From Elysia chlorotica (lineage: Eukaryota; Mollusca; Gastropoda; Plakobranchidae): 64,000 nt of DNA. The notes beneath the pieces were generated by a model, which saw only the letters and a program-made list of their open reading frames with translations, was not told the DNA's origin and did not search any database. Of this stretch, positions 11,119 through 22,800 are shown in pieces. Location of the stretch: positions 7,981 through 71,980 of the forward strand of contig RQTK01000882.1 in assembly GCA_003991915.1 (NCBI GenBank). Direction: 5' to 3'. Made by a program: the position numbers and the translations under genes. Within the stretch, counting starts at the first letter, position 1. Each line of letters begins with the position of its first letter.

Positions 11119-14100
11119 CCTCTGTTTAGCCAACTCCTTAGCTTTCTCTGGATCCCACTCCTCTCCTCTTCTGTAGGCCAACAGTTCATCATCTGAAGGT
11201 GCAAACTCCTAAGGAACAGACAACGAGACAATTATATTATTATGAAGATAAATTATACGGTTAATAAATCTCAACTCTACAGTGATGGATTTATGTCTTA
11301 ATGGCTGAACTTTAATCTAGAGTAGAAAATCTAAATCTAGATCTATATAATTATATAAGATGATGTTCTATTAGGTTAAGTGTGTATCATTGAATGCCTT
11401 CGATGCAGATTTGGTGGCTTCTGCATCTCTACCTCAGATTATTGCAAGCATAAAAGGGACACTCTTAAATCTGAAACAGGGTCACCCATTTCAAGTTATC
11501 TCATTGCTTGCATGTGGGTGCAACATACACATCCCTAATCTATGCACTGATCACAAGCGCCAGTAACATAAAGTTGGGTCATGGACTACAGGAACGTGAA
11601 GTGTCGTGACTGATTGTTCAGAGAAGGATAAAAAAAAGGCCAAAACGATATTTTGATTAATTTTTTGTTTGAATTGTAGAATTTAAAAAACATTTTTGTT
11701 TAATTCTGGATATTTGCAGACAACTGGAAGCACTGCTTTGTAAAAAAAATTATCAAAATGACAATCTTTGTGCCCACAAAATAATGTCATAACAGCCCTA
11801 CTACGAACAATTTTGCCATCTCGTTGCTTTAACCCATAATTATATGGCGCAAAGTAAGAAGTCGTTCCCAGCCTTTGAGCCTCAGGCTTACTTTTTTCCA
11901 CAGCATCACATATCTGTCCTCCTCCTCCAGACCAAAGGAAAATGAGGTCAAACCTGCAACTTCCGCCACATCATGTCTGGCAAATAGGATTTAAAAAAAG
12001 ATACAGGTAAACTTTCATTAAAAAATAACATTAATTAAGCAAATCTATTAAATTTCTTGAATTATATTTTAACCTACTACCAAAAGAAACATCAAGATCC
12101 CTCAATGTGAAAACAACTATGGATTTTTATACAGCAAAAATCGGTGGAAAGTTTCTGGTCTTTCTTAGTAACTCTCATTATAGAAAGGGTTCTCGTGATT
12201 CACAAAATAAGACCCAGAGAGTATTTTATTGAAATAGGAAAATTGTGCCTCCAGCATTTTATCACGTATCCTCCTTTTCAATACCAATGTCATTGTTTTT
12301 CCTGAGGATACAGACTCTTTCTAAATATATATTTTACACATGCCATGTATCTTCTTGTTTTGGTTTTTACTAAGATAGCAAGTTACGCCAACTACCTTAA
12401 TAAAATTTATGGTTTTCTGAGAGGGTGTTGCAAGACCTATGAGATTAAACTGATAGCATTATTCAACTGTAATGGCAATGATAGAACATTACAGAAGATG
12501 GGCTTGGCTGTTCTATTGTCTTGCATTGGGGAGCTTCGTTTATTAAAGATTATAGAACAAGAAAAAGGTACATATAGGGAGGGTAGGGTTGTCAACAATG
12601 ACAACAACGGTAGCGAAATGTGTAGGGAATAACCTGGCTGGGGTACCGGTACTGGGAAATTACTTGTACCACACATGTGCAGTCTTCCAGTGTCAGAACG
12701 AGATGTTTACTTTTCAGCACCTTTCTCAATTTTTGTTTCAATGGGAATAAGTTTATATGTGGTATTCTGATCAACAAGAAAAAATTAAAGAATGCTCAAT
12801 AACTTGCGCCTGTTACCATTGGTTTTCTTATTATAATAACTGCCAAAAATAAAATGTAGAACCAGTAAGTTAAAAAAGAATTGTTGGGAATTGGGTGTTT
12901 TTTTAAATGCAATTTTACACAATAGCTCTGAAGACTTTGTCCATAGGTTCAAACTTCATTTTCTCCTGTTTTCCATCTTTGATGAAATCATGGATACTTT
13001 TCTGCATCTGAAATGTAGTGCAGAGAAAACAGAATTAGCTACCACTGCCTTGAAAAAATAAGCTAATCATGCAACCAGTTACAAAAACGATATTAGAAAA
13101 TGAATCTTGTTTTCTTTTATAATCAGAGCAAGTAAATAAACGTATGAATTGGTTTACATGTTTCATTTGCATCATTGCAGATTACAAATAAATTCTAAAC
13201 ATTTTAAACCTTTAGAACAATAGAATTTAATCTTTTTTATTTTATATAACAAATATATAATTCTTTGAAACAGAAATTATTTCTTCTTGTTTTTAAAACA
13301 CATTAGTATTTCTGCAAAGCACACTCTTTACCTTTTTGCGAAACATGTCAAGTTTTTTCTTCTCGGCCTCCTGTTGCTTTTCAAGCAGAGCTTTTTGAGC
13401 TGATTGAGTAAAAAAAAAGTTATAATTATATAGAGCTTATTAGTTGATTTTAATGAAAAATTGGGCTGGCGCGTAATTGTCAGATTGAGCTTACGATCTT
13501 TATTAAACAAAATACCCTGAGATCACTTATTTTAGTGGAATTTTATAAATAACCAATACAGCACACTGAGCTTGACATGCTAAAAAATAGTAGCACTAGC
13601 ACTACCATTTCAATTCTACTGATTGACAACATATCGAAGAACCATAACTATAACATTCAGTGAACATAGGCATTTAGGTACAACTATCACATGTACAACA
13701 AATTCAAAATAGGAAACTTGGCTAACTGTGGCTGTGGACATGGACACCAAACAACAGAACATGTTCTACAAGAATGCAGACAACTTCAGGAGACAAGAAA
13801 CAAATATTGGCCGGAAGAACATACCATGGAAAGAAAACTATATGGACCCTTGGTTGAACTTCAAAAGACTGTGGACTATATACTAGATTCGGGACTTTCT
13901 GTGTAGTCATTTTCAAGTGAACGAAGAAGAAGAAGAAGGTTGTGAAGTATACTTAAAATTTTAGGGAAACAACACTCTGGTTATTATCGTGAAATATAGG
14001 TCACTGTAGTGATGAGGAAACAAAGTCTCAAACCAAGATTTTTGTCCGTCCACAGATGTACTTTACTCATGAGAAAATAGTAACGATGAAACGTCTCGCA

Positions 14101-15417
14101 TTTCATTTTGAAAGCATGCTTTTCTGATGGTTTTCATATGGAGTGTACAAATTAATTTCTACCTGAGGAAGAGATATTAGCAACAAAAGCCAACACACAC
14201 AATTCTACCATTAGAAATTATAATTATTATTATAAATAATAGAACTTTCAATTGGGGCTAAAAGGGCTCTAAATGCATAACACTATCAGTCAAGAGACAC
14301 ACAGGAAGAATGTTGTTCCATGTAAAAAAAAATTAAAACAGAAAAATAAAACACAAAAAGATATTAAAAATAAAATAAATTAAATTATAATCACCTGAAG
14401 GAAAGAAAGAAATAAAAATAAAAAAATATAAATTAAATCCCACAAAAAAAGTAATAAACGAATAATAAAATGCAGAAACAAACAAGATAGTGAAATCAAC
14501 CAACTTCTCAGTGCAGCAATAGAAATATAAATTATAGTCTTATGAAACTATAGAAATAATGGGATAAATATAGGCGATTTAACAGCTCAACACTGAAGTC
14601 AATCAACTAGTAGGTGAACAGTGGTGCCACAGCCCATTTTTTCACAGCCAGTCACCCATGCCAGACCCAGACTGGCCATCGGGCGGCCTTCAAAGCGCTG
14701 CAGGGGAATCAACACACAGTTAAATATTTTGAGACAACCCACGCAACAAAACTAAGAAGGCATAGATGGGAAAAAGAAATTTTAGTTAAAACAAAAGTAG
14801 ACTTGAGATTTATAACTTTTGCAGAACACTCGATTTTCTTACCAGCTGCTCTTATCACACACACAGCCTGGGAATAATTATAATTTAAACTACTCACAGA
14901 GATTTATGAAGCACAGGGAAAACGGTGTCTAAGGAATGTTATAGCCTAGAACTAGATCTTATATTTCTATGTCATGCTGTCCCTCAAAATAAAAAATATA
15001 ACTAGATCTAGTAATTAAAAAAAAAACTGACCAGGAATAAAATTAACTCACACCCAGGCTGTCCCTCAGGAGGTAACAAAAACAAGCTGGAAATAATCGC
15101 AACAACTTTAAAATGTAGGCCTAGCTCTAGATTCTAGGGGTAGAATGCACTTGTAGATTATGTCTCGTCGTAAGTCTCCTTATTCTTAAATTGTTATGAC
15201 GGGACGTATTCTCATCTTTTTCACTGGTGCATTCTACCCTAGATCTAGATCGAGCCCCAACCATTCTTTCGTAGACTAAGGGGAGAAGTTGCAATATGTT
15301 AAGGAATCTTGATTTCATACTAAATTTCAGGGGCATCGACAGAAAGAGGGAGAGACATATTTATAGAAAGGGAGGGAGAGAGTGAGAGAAATGGGGAAAG
15401 AGAGAGAGAGAGGGAGG

Positions 15418-15477
<60 letters not shown>

Positions 15478-15657
15478 AGATCTACCTGAAGTCGAAGAAA
15501 TCCCCATATATGCCTACCGCTTGCTTAAAGAACTCTTCAGTCATAGATATAGATCTAGATCTAGATGTAACCTACCTTTTGCTTTATTTCGTTCTTCTGT
15601 CCCCATTGTTGGAGGTTTCTCCATGGATGCCAAAATCGATCCCAACAAATCAGCCAT
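11119..15657 (-). CDS. SPAG7: Sperm-associated antigen 7 homologue (R3H-domain protein), C-terminal exons not found
   Basis: Five exons on the minus strand join in phase: 15657-15576 (start [16 protein letters not shown]), 13399-13332, 13007-12919, 11976-11892 and 11208-11119, giving 138 codons. Each boundary has AG acceptor and GT donor. Exons 1-2 encode the conserved start and a charged helix ([18 protein letters not shown]). Exons 3-5 encode the R3H single-strand nucleic-acid-binding region ([17 protein letters not shown], then [18 protein letters not shown]) and the [11 protein letters not shown] motif typical of SPAG7. Vertebrate SPAG7 is about 227 residues, so roughly 90 C-terminal residues are missing; the next exon should begin in phase 0 below 11119. 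The start has a purine at -3 and G at +4. Introns carry a LINE 3' fragment (13620) and A-rich sequence. Function of the family: small nuclear protein, poorly characterised. Confidence 0.9.
13620..13937 (+). pseudogene. LINE 3'-terminal fragment in SPAG7 intron 1-2
   Basis: Plus-strand frame 13691-13906 reads ..[24 protein letters not shown].. and ends [20 protein letters not shown]. The CxCG-x5-TxEHVLxxC pattern with a terminal LxxTVDYI is the C-terminus of jockey/Nimbus-type LINE ORF2 after the RNase H domain. It is followed by a short (GAA)n tail at 13919-13937. Truncated at the 5' end and antisense to SPAG7. Confidence 0.75.
15343..15476. repeat. (GA)n microsatellite
   Basis: GGGAGA and GA dinucleotides becoming a pure GA run of about 55 bp at 15420-15474. 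Lies in SPAG7 intron 1, about 100 bp from exon 1. Confidence 0.95.
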
Positions 15658-16590
15658 GATGGTTGATTAAGATATTTAGAGTCGAGTGTCAGACAGGCCT
15701 GTTCAAAGACCTTTAACTTGGACTTTTTCAGACGGAAAAGACTAAATTAAGCTTATTTTCAATGTTTTAGGTTGTTGTCTCTTATTTCCGTACAAAAAGG
15801 ATACAAACAGACTAAAATAGATGATAGTTTTAAATGCTAAATAGAATCTAGCTAATAAAGACTTAGTATAAACGTGTGTACGCTCTACTCTGAGAAGATA
15901 CAAACAAGTGCAAATGAACGAGTCGCCGAACTGCCGAAGCCCGAAAACAACTCCCTGTCAACTTCGTGACTTCGTGTTCGATAAGTTTCTGCGAAAAAGT
16001 AATATATGACAATTTTTACATTTTGAACTTGCTATACATACTCTCTGATATTTTATTTTGTTCATAAATGATATGCATTGCTGTTTCATGATATTATTTT
16101 TTTAGTTTGGTTCTTACTACATGCATGTATGGAAAATGTTCACAAGTGGTGTATGAAACAGACTGGGGCAACAGGATTGGGCTGACCAAAATGAAGATAA
16201 CAAATTTAAAATATAACATCATGGCACGTCACCGAAAGCCTGGTTCAGAGGGATTTCCACCAACAGGTTGGATTTTAATATTAAAAGAATTCTTTAAATA
16301 CAGAAAATGGCGGGGATTGGTGTTGGAGGCAGGTGTGGTTTTATATGAAATGAAAGGAAACAAAAACATTAAAGAGAGTAGTTTTTTTTTAAAGATTGTC
16401 TTATTGCACCATGTTCTGGCCAATCACCACGTATTATATAATCTGTGCCAACCACTGCTTCCCATTACTGCGGGCCACATGGTGCAAGCAGTTTCTACCA
16501 TTTTCAAAGACCGAGTGGATTTTTTTAAAGAAGGCAGAGCAGTTAGAGGTGGTGCCATTCGCTAATTTTGCGGTCGAAAGCAACCCAGTC
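15658..16590. other. upstream region of SPAG7; one unrecognised open frame
   Basis: Presumed SPAG7 5' flank. An open plus-strand frame at 16107-16565 (152 codons) has no recognisable motif, no obvious splice partners and no GC rise, so I do not call it a gene. No TATA or initiator could be assigned with confidence. Confidence 0.4.
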
Positions 16591-16591
16591 G

Positions 16592-16687
<96 letters not shown>

Positions 16688-16984
16688 ATGTTTTGCTGAT
16701 GCAAGCAATGGGTAATTAATGCAATGGAACCCTCTATAAGTTAATCCCTTGCTCAGGTCCAGTTTGTTGGACAACAGATGGAGACAGACAGACAGAAAGA
16801 CAGACATAAACAGATAATATCTGTTATAATTATATAATAATACATTCGCGAAGGAAGACAGGCACGCAGCAAAGGGATGTAGACAGACACCAAGACAGAA
16901 CAGGGAGAGATAGTCGGAAAGAAAGTTCTAAAGAGATATAGAAATAGAAAGATGTATAGTTACAAATAAAGAGATAGCCGGATA

Positions 16985-17048
<64 letters not shown>
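16591..17048. repeat. two (GA)n microsatellites (16591-16682, 16988-17048)
   Basis: Two pure GA runs of about 90 and 60 bp, separated by 300 bp of imperfect GACAGA-rich sequence. Confidence 0.95.
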
Positions 17049-17050
<2 letters not shown>

Positions 17051-17185
17051 CACAGGGTGTCCAAGCTCAAATACGGATATAACCATATAAAAATGAATTT
17101 TTAATAACAACTGAGCTACTTCCCATTAATTATACACAATAAGAAAAAAATGTACTCGTATGATTTCACGTTTCACGATTCAACT

Positions 17186-17460
17186 CTGGGATCTAAGTGG
17201 TGCTAGTGGTAAATTGTTCGTCTCTTATTTGGGAAGTCTGCGGGTCGAAACCCACGCTTGGGCAATGTTTAATTGTCAAAGTTCTTCTCCTAATGATTGG
17301 GCATCATGTGACAGCTCAGGCAGGAGTCATGGCATACCCGCACTGCCTCGCGAGTAAAATTGTCAGACGTCAAGACCTGTCGCCGTATAGGACCCTCCTG
17401 GAATCTGGTGGACCTGTAACTCTCCATCAACGAACCATGCTGGACTCTCAATGCTTGGAG
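17186..17460 (+). mobile_element. diverged SINE copy
   Basis: Starts with a tRNA-like head (GCTAGTGGTAAATTGTTCG as A box, GGGTCGAAACCCACG as B box), then CAGGCAGGAGTCATGGCATA and AAAATTGTCAGACGTCAAGA from the SINE body. Strongly diverged in the 3' part, ending in GA-rich repeats at 17460-17530. Confidence 0.6.
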
Positions 17461-17482
17461 ATAGATAGAGAGAGACAGAGAC

Positions 17483-17513
<31 letters not shown>

Positions 17514-17694
17514 CACAGAGAGAGAGAGTAGGAACGAGACCGATATTCAGACAGGCAGATGGACAGATAGGCAGATAGACAGTGAGTGAGTGAGTGACAC
17601 AAATAACCTACGTTGATCATTGAATAAGTAAAGACATGTGTGTCTCTGTTTTCTCTTGCATATGTCCACTACAGACAAATTAGCTGCTTACTTC

Positions 17695-17695
<1 letters not shown>

Positions 17696-17728
<33 letters not shown>
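17696..17728. repeat. (GT)n microsatellite
   Basis: About 16 GT dinucleotides in a row. Confidence 0.95.
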
Positions 17729-17730
<2 letters not shown>

Positions 17731-17819
17731 CAATCTTGTCAAACAACATTTTTTTATTTTGTGATATTGTGTGACTTTTTAATATCGTTCATCTCCGTGA
17801 TTATGTAACGTATTGTTAT

Positions 17820-18260
17820 GCTTTTATGACAATGTAATGCAAGCAAAGCAAATTTCCTTTATTGGACAATACATTTTTATCTTAACTTATCTTATCTTAT
17901 CTTATTGTGCCCATTATGTTCTAAGACAGTGTTAATACACCAGTCGGACTGGATCGAGTCCTACCACTCGTCTTCTAGCCGTATACATTCCCGCCCCTGA
18001 GTGACCAAAAATGTGATGGACACAGTGCAGTTTGTTGTTTGTCCGATTATCCCGTCGCGCTTTCCAGTTGTCTCTTATAAACTTATGTATAAACGGCTTT
18101 GCATCTGATGCAGGTATCTGTATCTGGGTAGGTTCCACTTCGAGCCTGATGTTTGCGAGCTCATCAGCCTCTTCTTTGCTTCAATTCCAACATGGCTGGG
18201 TACCAAGCAGAGAGTAATTTTCTTACCATTTTGCTGCAGTTCATGTATTTTTCTCAAGAT
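17820..18260 (-). pseudogene. LINE ORF2 RNase H fragment with (GATAA)n 3' end
   Basis: Minus-strand translation gives LCLVPSHVGIEA, then after a one-base shift a DELANIRLEVEPTQIQIPASD stretch, then FIRDNWKARRDNRTNNK. The WVPSHVGIxGNExAD-type motif marks the RNase H domain of jockey/Nimbus-like LINEs. Downstream on the same strand (17905-17878) come AATAAGATAAGATAAG repeats followed by a TTGTCCAATAAAGG stretch. A similar GATAA-plus-TTTTGTCC signature occurs at 49048-49110, supporting a family-specific 3' end. Confidence 0.75.
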
Positions 18261-18752
18261 GCAAAGACTATAGGCCTATATAAAGATAGACTGAGACCGT
18301 CAGAGATAGAGACAGAAACAGGGATAGATACTGTGAATGAAAGAAGGGCACAAAATTAGAAAAAAAAAATATAGTAAGACATAAAGATACGGAGAAATAG
18401 ACAGACATGCAAGAAGACACGCAGGAAAGAAATGGAGACAGAGACAAAGAGAAGACAGAAGGAGATAGAGAGAGATTGCCAGAGAGGCAAAGACAGAGAT
18501 TGTCAGAGAGACAGAGACGGAGAATTAGAAAGAGAGACAAATAAAAGAAAAAAAAGCAAGAGAGACAATAGAGGGTGGGAGAAGCAGCCTACAAGGTGTC
18601 CAACTTCTTCTTGTCGAACCGACGCTAGTGGTAGAGCGTTGGTAAAACATTCTTAATTAAACGTTAACTCTTTACAGTTTGAGAAGTATTGTTTAGTGTA
18701 CCACACATCACTCAATGTTAAATCCAGATTATTGCCATTAGTAGTTCCCAAG

Positions 18753-18898
18753 ACCGGCTGAGACAGGAGTCATGGTATCCCCGCCCTGTCTCGTGTGTAG
18801 CAGCACATAAAATTGTCAGACGTCCGCCATGGGGCCCGTCCACACTATAGCCTATATAGTGCTGCTGTTGGACGTTAAACCAACCCAACCAACCAACC
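18753..18898 (+). mobile_element. SINE 3' part
   Basis: Contains GGCTGAGACAGGAGTCATGG, CCCCGCCCTGTCTCGTGTG, TTGTCAGACGTCCGCC and the family's end TTGGACGTTAAACCAACCCA with an (AACC)n tail. An isolated head-like stretch (CGCTAGTGGTAGAGCG) lies 130 bp upstream near 18625. Confidence 0.88.
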
Positions 18899-19080
18899 AG
18901 TAGTTCCCAACTCTCTTATCTGTGGCTCATGCAGTCTTTGAGATCCCCAAGCCACAGCGCCCTGTTGTTCACTCATAAACATGAAGAAATACACGTAGAT
19001 GTCCACGCCCAACATACAATGGTGTGTTCAGGATATTCACAAGAGCATCTTTGAAATTTTAAATTGACGAACAAAATACG

Positions 19081-19440
19081 CCAACACCATAATTAAACAT
19101 CCTTAAAAAAAAAACAATCTAACGAGTAAGTAAAAGAACGAAAGAAAAAAAAAATTTAAAAAAAAAACAACAACAACAATTTAAAACAAAACAACAACAA
19201 CAACAACAAACAAAAAACAGCAACAACAATAAAACACCATAATTAAACATCCTTAAAAAAACCAATCTAACGAGTGAGTGAAGTACCAAAGAAAACGACC
19301 TTGCTAATACATGTACTCTTATTGGGACGCGGTTGAAGAATAATTCTCTCCCCCCAAAAAAAACACCAAAAAAAAAACCAACAAACAAACATAACGGCAG
19401 CAGCAACAACAGCGAAAAGAACGACAAAATCATCGTTTAA
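19081..19440. repeat. A-rich low-complexity tract with a 50-bp direct repeat
   Basis: CACCATAATTAAACATCCTT followed by A-run, CAATCTAACGAGTRAGTRAA occurs twice, at about 19086 and 19235. The space between and after is AAC/CAACAA-rich. Open frames on the minus strand here are repeat artefacts. Confidence 0.7.
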
Positions 19441-19837
19441 CTATTTATTATTCCCCAGTTCAGAAACACTGTTGGCGTAATAATAAGTCTGTTGTACACA
19501 TAGATGTATAAGTTATGAAGTTATTTATATCTATGGTTGTACATAATAGTGTATTACTATTGGGCATTATTATGCTCGGTTCGATTCCCGACGTGGACGT
19601 TTTGGCAACTGTAGTAGAAGAAACTTATACTGCGATTTATTTGTAGTATGTCGACCGTACTTTCACATTGAAGAATGAGACTCATAGTGATTTTTGTTTA
19701 GTTTTGCTTTGAAAAATTACATTTTTAAAACTGGAGAATGAGAAACCTAGATCTCTAGATCTATAGTGTTTTTACTAAGATTTTTTGTGTGTGAACAGAC
19801 GCATTTACAGTTGAACCTGACGTGAGTGAACTTCGAG

Positions 19838-22800
19838 ATGGGGAACAATCCCTCTCAGCCCCATTATGAGTCGGAGGACGGTCCACAATACAGGTTTGTC
19901 CTCATTGATTTTCCATCTCGATCTAATCTAGTTATAGATCTATATCTTTAGAATAGAGCTAGAGATCGAGATCTAATCTATAATAAACCTGGCTGCACTG
20001 ATAATTTTACGTCTAAATCCGTATCCAATTGAAATTTAAGAATAAATGCTGGTTAGATCTAGATTCAGTTCTGCCGTGCAAAAGGAAGATCAATACATGT
20101 AGCTTGTAGGCCTTTAAAAAATACAATTTCATCGATCAAGACTTTTCAAAACGTGCAACCTCATATTGTTTATCTAGAGAGAAAAGTATCAAACCTAAAT
20201 TTTGTTACAAGTGGCTGTATAAAATATTTGTGCCATTTGTAGTGATTTTTTTTTATAATTGGCCAAATTTTGGCACCAAAGTTCTGACAACCGTTTGTGG
20301 TGTTTTTGCCCAATGCTAGACGACAGACCTGCACCAACCCTTGGGGGCCCTGATATAATTATTACAAGGATGCAAGCATTCAAGGCACACCCAACTAATC
20401 ATAAATAGGTCCCTACTTGTCGTCCACCACACGTTGATTGTGCTTCCCAAAACGTTGACCAAGGCAAAGGAGCGTATTGAAACAACCCATTGCCTGTGGT
20501 TGATATTTGACTGAGATATTGCTTTATACCTCAAGAAAGAATCAGCGAAACCCTCGTGATTTGTCCTTTTGATTAACATTATTTTGATCAAACACCAGCT
20601 ACCGACGCAAAACGTTCGTGGTTCGAGCCCTGGCGATTTTGCTCCCTACTGGTTGGGTCGGTGTCAGTTTAATGTGATCGGCTGAGACAGGAGTCATGGT
20701 ATCCCCGCCCTGTCTCGGGTGTGGCAGCACATAAAGTTGTCAGACAGCAGTCTCGGGGTACGTCCACAATATGGCCAATGAAGTGCTGATGTTGGACATT
20801 AAAAGCCAACTCAACTCAACTTTGCGGATGAAAAAGGAATTGTTGGATATGTCGAAAATCCAACCTAAAAAATCATAGAAATGTTGCAGATACACTTTTA
20901 TGCCCTTGTCAAAAGTTGCAGCCTGGCAAAATATGCCTGTCTAACACATGACCTGGAAATCGGACAAAATGTAGATTGGTCACTTTGCCTTTGCGTGGCA
21001 GTATTGACTAAGAAAGTCTGGAATTTACGTAACACATAGATCTTCTGTCACTTGATGGTTGTGGTGCTTGAAAGCAAATTTAAGATCTAATCTTTGGTAA
21101 AACCATTGAGAAAAAAAAAAAATAAAGAAAAAGTAAACTGAATCATGAATTTTGATTTTGATGTTCAATGTGCCATTCTCATTTGTCGACTTAAATTTTA
21201 TGTGCTATATTCTATCAGATACCATGAGACAGTTCTAAGAGAGGCCCAAAGCAGAGCACCATTGTCTGAGCACCAGAATGATGACGAGGAACAGTTCTTC
21301 AGTGCTGAAGAAGGAGACAGTTCGCGCAGTGTCACCCCGGAGCGACAACGTTCAGAATCGTCATCAGGAGAGGAGATCTCCGACATTGAGGAGGAATCTA
21401 CGCCTCCCAGTGAGAGGGTGAACCCCCAACCCACCCAGCATAGCTGCGGCCAGTGTAATGTGAGCCTCATACAGGACCATGACAGCATTGGCCCAGAACT
21501 AGGTAGGGGAAGTAATCATAGTGTGATCTCCTCGCCCTCAGTCTCAAATACTCACAAGCGAGTGATGTCCGCTAATAGCTTGCAGGATGATGGCACCTCA
21601 TCAAAGAGAATAAAACTGAGGACAAAGTCGTCTCCCTTCCAACCGATATGCAGCGGCACCCGGCAGCAGAGACTGATCAAGCAGCTCAGCGAGAGTCTGA
21701 GTCCGGCCAAGAGAAAGATTCCTCTCGAGGACGAGGGAGAAAGTGCCTCACCTCATAAAAAGGCACTGACTGATAGTTCACTAAAACGTGTGCGGTTAGG
21801 TTACATTGAGTCCTCCGAATCTGAAGAGGATGGTGTGGATAGTAGAGGCAGAAGCAGACGGAAGATACCCAAAATGGGTAAGTATGTAAGCAAACGAGGT
21901 AGAGTTTGCAGGCAATCTGCTGAGTCAAGTTCAGAAGAAGATAATCACAAAAAGTTGAAAAGTTCAAGGGAGAGTGACCGTGATGACAAGAAAAGTAATT
22001 CGGATGTAGAAGTTTCTGAAACTGACCAAGAACAAGTTGGAAATAGCAGGCTTGATAAGAGGGAGCGTACTGTACAACCTGGTAGTTTAATTTCTAATGT
22101 TCAAAAGGTCTCAGAACGAAGAATATTGAGAGCTAGACATGTACCAAGTGATCGTACTAATAATGCTTATTGTGTGAATCCCAATAATGACCTTCAAAAT
22201 GAACATCAAGGATACCCAGAGGAAGCAGAGGACCCGCAGCCTGATAGTGGGGTTGACCAAAACACTGCCAAAGGCAGGCCTGTAAGGCGTGTTGAGGAAC
22301 AAAAGAGTTGTTCGAGAGCTGAAACTGAGGTGCGGCAATCCTCACAGGCAGAGCGGAGTCCGGGAAAGATGGGCACTCTCGGGGTGAGAAACGCTCAGGG
22401 TAAAGTTTTTCCCCTTCATCAGTTCCGCTCACCAGCTGCCCCACCACATCCACCGCCCAAAGCCTCTATAAAAGATAACCACACTTTATCAGGCACAGCG
22501 CTTACAGCTGATAAAGCCACTTGCATCTCCAAGAGGTTACGCCGAGGGTCTGGAGCTTTTGTCGTGTTAAACAAGCTCTTACCACCGCTTCCCTACTCGG
22601 TTCTACCGCAGCAAAAAGATGAACGAGTTGGGACAAATACTTCAACGTCGTCACAGCACGGAGATGCACAGGTGCATCATCATAAAAGTAATAAGAGCAT
22701 TTCTACTCCAGCTCAACGCAAAGCTGCCTCAGACAAAGAGGCATCAAGTATAAACCCCTTCCAAAACGTAGAGCTGACACCACCATCAAAAGTGCCCCCT

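Noticed and set aside
16107..16565. 152-codon plus-strand open frame upstream of SPAG7
   Set aside because: No motif, no composition change, no consistent splice partners. Its length is within what this AT-rich 64-kb sequence could give by chance, but it remains the longest unexplained frame outside the genes.
21198..22453. Minus-strand open frames opposite the large exon of the macro-domain gene
   Set aside because: They overlap a 729-codon exon that is open and in phase with five others; antisense shadows.
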